Below, piece by piece: positions 61,905 through 64,000 of a DNA stretch of 64,000 nucleotides. The stretch is from Enterocloster hominis (ex Liu et al. 2021) (GTDB lineage Bacteria; Bacillota; Clostridia; Lachnospirales; Lachnospiraceae): contig JACRTJ010000027.1 in NCBI GenBank assembly GCA_014385265.1, positions 62,001 through 126,000 of the forward strand, in the 5' to 3' direction. A model generated the notes under the pieces. The model made no database searches. It was not told the origin of the DNA and saw only the letters and a program-made list of their open reading frames with translations. Positions within the stretch are counted from its first letter, which is position 1; each line of letters begins with the position of its first letter. A program made the translations under genes and the position numbers.

Positions 61905-63059
61905 TTAAAGCTCCCCGGCCTCCCTGGTCCGTCCCCCGGACACATAGACCCTGGGCAGGCGTTTTCCCATGAGGCATGGGATCTCATAATGGAACCGGCC
62001 GCTTAAGTCCGCCAGCTCTTCCATGGTGATCTCCTCTGTTCCGTCCCGGCCCAAAAGAGTCACCTCATCTCCCTCTCTGGCCTCCGGGATCCTGGTCACA
62101 TCGATCATCAGCTGGTCCATACAGATCCGGCCCAGGATCCTGGCCCGCGTCCCATGGACCAGCACCTCCCCTTTATTGGAAAGGCTCCTGGGATAGCCGT
62201 CTCCATAGCCGATGCTGACAGTGGCCAGACGCATGGGACGGTCCGCCACAAAGGTCCCTCCGTAGCTCACCGCCGCCCCCGGTCCGATCTCCTTTATATA
62301 GGTAATAAAGCTTTTCAGTTCCATGGCCGGTTCCAGAAAAAGAGCCTCCCTCTGTACCTGGTCCGACGGATACAGGCCGTACAGGATGATCCCGGCCCGG
62401 GCCGCCGTTCCATGGCTCTCCTTCAGATCCATGATCCCGGCGCTGTTGGCACAGTGAAGGATGGGAATGGAAACGCCCGCTTCCTTTACCATCTGCGAAA
62501 AATCCAGGAACGCCTGAAGCTGCTCCCGGGCAGAGGTCTTATCCGCCTCGTCAGCCCTGGCAAAGTGGGTGAACATGCCCTCTGTCACGATCCCTGGAAG
62601 TCCGGCGATCTCTTTCACCACCTGGGCCTGTTCCCGGCCGGGCCTCAGACCGATCCGGTTCATCCCGGTGTCCACCGCAATGTGAACTCTGGCCGTCATC
62701 CCCATGGACACCGCCGTTTCCGAAAGCCGTTCTGCCCGCGTAAGATCGAACACTGCCGTCCGGATCTCCTGCTCCACCATGCTCCCATACTGGCACTCCG
62801 GCACCGGGCCCAGCACCAGCACCGGCTTTTTTATCCCATTTCCTCTAAGCTCCAGTGCCTCCTCCGCCGTGGCCACCGCATAGCCTGCGGCGTCCTCTTC
62901 AATGGCTTTCGCGGTCTGGACCGCCCCATGGCCGTAGCCGTCGGCCTTTACCACGCCGATGATTTTCGTTCCCTCCGGCAGCACGCTCCGGATCGCCTTC
63001 ATATTCTTCCGGATCCGGTCCAGATCCACCTTCACATACGCTCTTTTATACATTTCCAT
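61905..63059 (-). CDS. alr: Alanine racemase
   Basis: A 384-residue fold-type III PLP enzyme that makes D-alanine for peptidoglycan. The PLP lysine is in GVVKADGYGHGAVQTAKA (about residue 38). Other conserved blocks are TGMNRIGLRPG, the catalytic-tyrosine region AAVSYGGTFVADRP, and GRICMDQLMIDVTRIP. The start at 63059 (MEMYKRAYVKVDL) has GAGAGG six bases upstream and overlaps the end of nnr by 14 bases; the longer frame would overlap it further and is not needed. It is coupled to nnr and followed by mazF, the common Firmicute order. Confidence 0.95.
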   Translation of the reverse strand: MEMYKRAYVKVDLDRIRKNMKAIRSVLPEGTKIIGVVKADGYGHGAVQTAKAIEEDAAGYAVATAEEALELRGNGIKKPVLVLGPVPECQYGSMVEQEIRTAVFDLTRAERLSETAVSMGMTARVHIAVDTGMNRIGLRPGREQAQVVKEIAGLPGIVTEGMFTHFARADEADKTSAREQLQAFLDFSQMVKEAGVSIPILHCANSAGIMDLKESHGTAARAGIILYGLYPSDQVQREALFLEPAMELKSFITYIKEIGPGAAVSYGGTFVADRPMRLATVSIGYGDGYPRSLSNKGEVLVHGTRARILGRICMDQLMIDVTRIPEAREGDEVTLLGRDGTEEITMEELADLSGRFHYEIPCLMGKRLPRVYVSGGRTREAGEL

Positions 63060-64000
63060 TGACCACCTCTCCGATACAGCCTGCCAGCTCTCCGGCCAGG
63101 ACCGAGTGAACGCCGTATTTTTTCTCAGCCGCTTCTCCTGCCAGTCCATGGACATAAACGCCCAGGGACGCCGCCTCGCAGTCGTCCATTCCCATGGCTA
63201 AAAGTCCCGCAATGACCCCTGTCAGCACGTCTCCGGAGCCTCCCTTGGCCATGGCTGGAGAACCGCTTAAGTTTATAAACAGCTTTCCGTCCTTTCTGGC
63301 CGTCACCGTGGCCGCATCCTTCAAAACGCAGGTGACGCCGTACTGGTCAGAAAACTCCCTGGCCGCTGCCAGGGGATCCTCCTTGATCTCCTCCACCGGC
63401 TTTTCCGTCAGCCGGGAAAATTCCAGCACATGGGGCGTCAGAATGATATTTTCTGTAAAATACCCCTTCAGATACGGATATCTGGCCGCCAGGTTCACCG
63501 CGTCGGCGTCCATGACGATGGGCACATAGGCGTCGCTTAAGACTGCCTCCACCAGTGTCCTGGCATACTCCTCCTGGCCCAGTCCCGGGCCCAGGACGAT
63601 GGCGTCAGCCCACCCCGTCTGGGAACGGATATACTCCTTAAATTCCCCTGGCTCCTCGCTGGCCCACTGGGGATCAAAGGAGGACAGCACCGCCTCCGGC
63701 AGCCGCTCCTGGATCACACTGCGGTTTTCCTCCACCGTCATGATCTTCACCAGCCCAGCTCCGGTCCGGTACGCCGCCAGGGCAGAAAAATACGCGGCTC
63801 CCGCCATGTTTTTTGCTCCGGCGATCACCAGGATCTTTCCATAGGTCCCTTTGTGGGAATCCGCCCGCCGCCTGGGGATCTCCATAAGATCCTCCGGTCC
63901 GTGGGCATGGACGTGCTCTCCGGCCTGCTCCGGATCCCCGGGTACGAAGCCCACGTCCTCCACAAAAAGCCGTCCGCAGTATTCCCGGCCCGGAAACAGG
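63046..64000 (-). CDS. nnr: Bifunctional NAD(P)H-hydrate repair enzyme Nnr, C-terminal part (cut by window edge)
   Basis: The 3' end of the gene; the frame is open to base 64000, so the N terminus is missing. The last 318 residues include the ADP/ATP-dependent NAD(P)HX dehydratase domain (ribokinase-like): DSHKGTYGKILVIAGAKNMAGAAYFSALAAY, DAIVLGPGLGQEEY, NIILTPHVLEFSRLT and GSPAMAKGGSGDVLTGVIAG (partial quotes). Residues before it (LFVEDVGFVPGDP) look like the end of the epimerase domain. A shorter start at 63963 (GTG) would drop that domain and is rejected. It heads the nnr-alr-mazF run. Confidence 0.93.
   Translation of the reverse strand, partial: LFPGREYCGRLFVEDVGFVPGDPEQAGEHVHAHGPEDLMEIPRRRADSHKGTYGKILVIAGAKNMAGAAYFSALAAYRTGAGLVKIMTVEENRSVIQERLPEAVLSSFDPQWASEEPGEFKEYIRSQTGWADAIVLGPGLGQEEYARTLVEAVLSDAYVPIVMDADAVNLAARYPYLKGYFTENIILTPHVLEFSRLTEKPVEEIKEDPLAAAREFSDQYGVTCVLKDAATVTARKDGKLFINLSGSPAMAKGGSGDVLTGVIAGLLAMGMDDCEAASLGVYVHGLAGEAAEKKYGVHSVLAGELAGCIGEVVNGNV

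Noticed and set aside
62154..63062. 302-codon plus-strand frame
   Set aside because: Antisense to alr; His/Arg-rich and without a recognisable domain.

Overview
The window looks like a chromosomal piece of an anaerobic, spore-forming Lachnospiraceae (Clostridium symbiosum-like) bacterium. The support is a complete 2-hydroxyglutarate pathway of glutamate fermentation, biotin-dependent Na+-pumping decarboxylases, sporulation/germination-type wall enzymes (SpoIID, SleB), strong GGAGG ribosome sites and TTGACA/TATAAT promoters. The species is inferred; no rRNA or tRNA gene is present.

Layout. 1-1030: groES and the start of groEL under a CIRCE operator. 1149-2305: small membrane protein and IclR regulator. 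2384-3790: MATE exporter. 3960-13629 (minus): gcdD-gcdC-gcdB, then gctA-gctB-gcdA-hgdC-hgdA-hgdB. Together these activate 2-hydroxyglutarate with CoA, dehydrate it to glutaconyl-CoA, and decarboxylate that to crotonyl-CoA while pumping Na+. 13978-19689: PanE-like reductase, MocR regulator, GlnRS, NSS transporter. 19850-23807: a cohesin/cadherin-like membrane protein and an SH3-glucosaminidase. 24140-29525 (minus): a second Na+-pump operon with two different carboxyltransferases (CoA-type and oxaloacetate/pyruvate-type), one biotin carrier, one membrane pump and an unusual lipoprotein-type gamma subunit. 29747-34373: YitT protein, transaldolase, lipoprotein, PfkB kinase.

34406-48398: a nucleoside/ribose salvage island. 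A BMP-type ABC importer, two nucleoside hydrolases, ribokinase, a MATE exporter and an amidohydrolase lie on the minus strand. Divergent to them is a LacI-type regulator fused to a PfkB sugar-kinase domain, followed by a KdgK-like kinase. 48432-52004: SpoIID-like protein and AI-2E-family permease. About 52165-52359 (minus): a 6S RNA with its own promoter and terminator. 52450-64000: HAD phosphatase, PEP carboxykinase, SleB hydrolase, YbaK deacylase, YebC, S9 peptidase, CNNM/CBS protein, a MazF toxin without a neighbouring antitoxin, alanine racemase, and the end of bifunctional NAD(P)HX repair enzyme Nnr, cut by the window edge.

Most unusual items: the two-carboxyltransferase Na+ pump operon (transcarboxylase-like), the LacI-PfkB fusion with an altered kinase signature, an alanine-rich insertion in GctA, the MATE exporter inside the nucleoside operon, and hairpin-rich spacers downstream of both pump beta-subunit genes. 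Family assignments come from reading motifs and remembered family features; no database search was run.
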